From the NCBI GenBank assembly GCA_947683625.1, contig CANTUR010000164.1, forward strand, positions 1,030,501-1,094,500: DNA of 64,000 nucleotides. The letters run 5' to 3'. The notes under the pieces are model-generated. The model did not search any database, had not been told where the DNA came from, and saw nothing but the letters and a program-made list of their open reading frames with translations. Of the stretch, positions 61,870-64,000 are shown in pieces. The stretch's first letter is position 1, and each line of letters begins with the position of its first letter. A program made the translations under genes and the position numbers. The stretch comes from Mallotus nudiflorus (lineage: Eukaryota > Streptophyta > Magnoliopsida > Malpighiales > Euphorbiaceae).

Positions 61870-64000
61870 ATTCATCAAGAAAAAAGGTAAAGGTAAGCCC
61901 CGCATCTTAGCTTTAGTCTCCCACGTGTGTTCCTCCATGTTATTGATCCTTTACAACACCTTGACCATCGAGATCTGCTTTGAACGCAACTGATGAACTT
62001 GATAATCTATAATTGCAACTAGCTCTTCCTCGTATGTCAGATCTTCATTCACTTCCACACGCTAGGGCTGCAACACGTGTGAAGGGTCTGAAATGTACTT
62101 TCTCATCATCGAGACATGGAATACTGGATGCACTTGAGACAATTTCAGAGGCAAAGCCAATCGGTATGCAACCATGCCCACTCTCTCCAGAATCTCAAAA
62201 AGTCTAATGGATCTCGGTGCAAACTTCCCTTTCTTTCCAAATCTCATCACACCCTTCATTGGTGACACCTTCAGAAATACATAGTCCTCAACCTGAAACT
62301 CTACATCTTTGTGCTTCGGATCCACATAGCTCTTTTGTTTGCTAGCTGTGGTTTTTAATCTTCTTCTTATTAATGCCACCTTCTCAGCTGTATCCTGGAT
62401 AATCTCAGGTCCAGTTAACTCTCTTTCTCCAATCTTATCCTAACACAAAGGGGATCTACACTTCCTTTTGTATAGAGTTTCATACGGTGCCATTTCAATA
62501 TTGCCATGGTAGTTGTTATTGTAAGCAAACTCTATTGATGGCAGATGATCATCCCAACTACCTCTAAGATCCATTATGCATATTCTTAACATATCCTCAA
62601 CTGTTTAGATCATCCTCTCAGATTGACCATCAATCTGAGGGTGAAAAGTAATACTAAAATCAAGCCTGGTGCCTATTACTTCTTGTAACTTCTGCTAAAA
62701 TTGAGAGGTAAACACTGAACCTCTATCAGATATAATGGAAACAGGCACTCTATGAAGGCACACAATATGCTTGACATATAGTTTAGCTAATTTGGCTACA
62801 TAATAAGTAGCTTTAACTGGTAAGAAGTGAGCTGATTTGGTTAACATGTCCACTATCACCTAGATGGAATCATATCCATCCTTTGAACGAGGTAACCCAG
62901 TAATAAAATCCATAGAAATTCTCTCCCATTTCTACTTAGGAATCAAAAGAGGCTGAAGCTTCCCAGAAGGCTTATGATGTTCAACTTTCACCTACTGACA
63001 AGTTAAGTACTTAGAGATAAAATCAACTATATTCTTCTTTAATCCATCCCACCAGTACATATCCTTAATGTTGTGGTACATCTTAGTAACACTTAGATGT
63101 ACATTATAAGCTATAGAATGTGCTTCTTCTATGATCTTTTCTCTCAAATTATCCACATCAAGAATGTATAATCTTCCACTAATCCATAAAATACCTTCAT
63201 CATTAAGTATAAAATTAGTGAACTTTCCTTCACGAACATTCTCCTCAAGCTATACCAAAATACGATCTCAGCTCTAAGCTGCCTTAATCATATCCCTCAA
63301 CACTGATCTGACTCTTAACTAAGCTAGCAATCCTCTTAATCTGTTATTTTCATCATCAAACCTTGATCCACTAATTAGTGCAACTCTTGGATTAAATGTC
63401 TCCTCTCAAGACTACCCAAGCACTTTTCGCTTAAAGCATCTGCCACCATATTAGCCTTGCCTGAAAGGTATAGGATATCATAATCATAATCCTTCAGCAA
63501 TTCCAACCATCTTCTTTACCTTAAGTTTATATCTCTCTACTGGAAAATGTACTTCAAGCTCTTGTGATCTGTGAAAATCTCACATGTCACTCCATACAAA
63601 TAGTGTCTCAAAATCTTGAGAGCAAAGATCACTATAGCCATCTCTAGGTCATGGGTAGGATAATTCTGTTCATGCTTCTTTAACTGCTTGAAAGCATAAG
63701 TTACTACCCTACCATTCTACATCAACACATAACTTAGGCCAACTCCGAAAGCATTGCAATACACAATGAACTTGTCTTCCCCATTTGGCAAAGTCAGAGT
63801 TGGAGCTATGGTCAACTTCTCCTTTAGTAAGTGAAAATTATTCTTACAAGCCTCTGACCATATGAACTTTGCATTCTTCTGAGTTAGGTGAGTCATAGGT
63901 GCCACAATTCTCGAGAAATCTTGCATAAAGCTCTTATAGTACCCAACCAAACCTAGGAAACTTTAAATCTCAGTGATTGATGTCGGTCAGGGCCATTCAG
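61870..64000 (-). pseudogene. Chromodomain gypsy pol (RT end, RNase H, integrase, chromodomain)
   Basis: Reading leftward: the RT thumb and RNase H start (63,950-63,717; VGYYKSFMQDFSRIVAPMTH, then VYCNAFGVG where the catalytic Asp of CDA is replaced by Asn). RNase H continues (about 63,720-63,430; GRVVTYAFKQLKKHEQNYPT, DHKSLKYIF). The integrase core follows (about 62,900-62,450; IISDRGS, then GQSERMI). The integrase C-terminus has VHPVFHVSMMRKY (62,379-62,062), and a chromodomain-like stretch with YEEELVAIIDYQ follows. Stops occur at conserved Trp positions (TAG at 62,695-62,697 and 62,440-62,442). The protease and gag are outside the window. Confidence 0.8.

Larger units (their letters stand above)
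59622..64000 (-). mobile_element. Chromodomain Ty3/gypsy element (Tekay-like), 3' part
   Basis: In minus orientation the 3' LTR (61,809-59,622) follows pol, and the 5' part lies beyond the window. The LTR is in the same family as the two solo LTRs. A polypurine tract borders the LTR at 61,811-61,823. The integrase ends in a chromodomain-like stretch, which places it among chromoviruses. Confidence 0.8.

Noticed and set aside
1..64000. tRNA or rRNA genes and CRISPR arrays
   Set aside because: No cloverleaf with proper A and B boxes, no rRNA core sequence and no regularly spaced repeat-spacer array was seen; the only tRNA-like motif is in the SINE-like element.

Overview
The window is nuclear DNA of a flowering plant, almost certainly a eudicot. 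It is AT-rich, its genes have GT-AG introns, it carries a miR171 locus and a TM8-type MADS gene, and it is heavily loaded with plant retrotransposons. The neighbouring FIST-domain F-box gene and gamma carbonic anhydrase-like gene match a gene pair I recall as adjacent in Arabidopsis (At5g63520/At5g63510). I cannot name the species.

Positions 1-22,000 are the gene-bearing part. They hold the 3' half of the F-box/FIST gene (+, 308-1828), a MIR171 precursor (-, 5124-5208), a two-exon mitochondrial gamma-CAL gene (-, 9946-12479) with site II promoter elements, an orphan first-exon fragment of a RAD21/SYN cohesin gene (+, about 13,203-13,299), a 77-aa DUF761-like protein (+, 17,545-17,778) and an eight-exon TM8-like MIKC MADS gene (-, 18,382-21,648). 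A 1.25-kb solo LTR with a perfect target duplication sits in the fourth MADS intron. A SINE-like insertion and a MITE-like inverted repeat lie in the intergenic space.

Positions 23,800-64,000 are a nest of transposable elements. A LINE ORF1 relic is followed by a decayed hAT element whose BED zinc finger is split by a 3.26-kb solo LTR. Next comes a decayed MULE whose transposase halves lie about 20 kb apart. They were separated by a 16.5-kb Tat/Ogre-type Ty3/gypsy element and by a second solo LTR of the same family as the one in the hAT. The window ends in a minus-strand chromodomain gypsy element (Tekay-like) whose single visible LTR belongs to that same solo-LTR family.

The most unusual object is the Tat/Ogre element (36,110-52,567, minus strand). 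Between its pol and its 3' LTR it carries two separate genes on the opposite strand. Both resemble plant mobile domain / DUF7745 proteins and both have small canonical introns (five inferred in one, one in the other). Clusters of imperfect GAGGCG...CGCCTC palindromes lie just upstream of each antisense gene and recur in both LTRs, and a roughly 44-bp minisatellite lies beside the 3' LTR. Every TE protein is broken by stops, and many of these look like C-to-T decay at conserved Gln and Trp codons.
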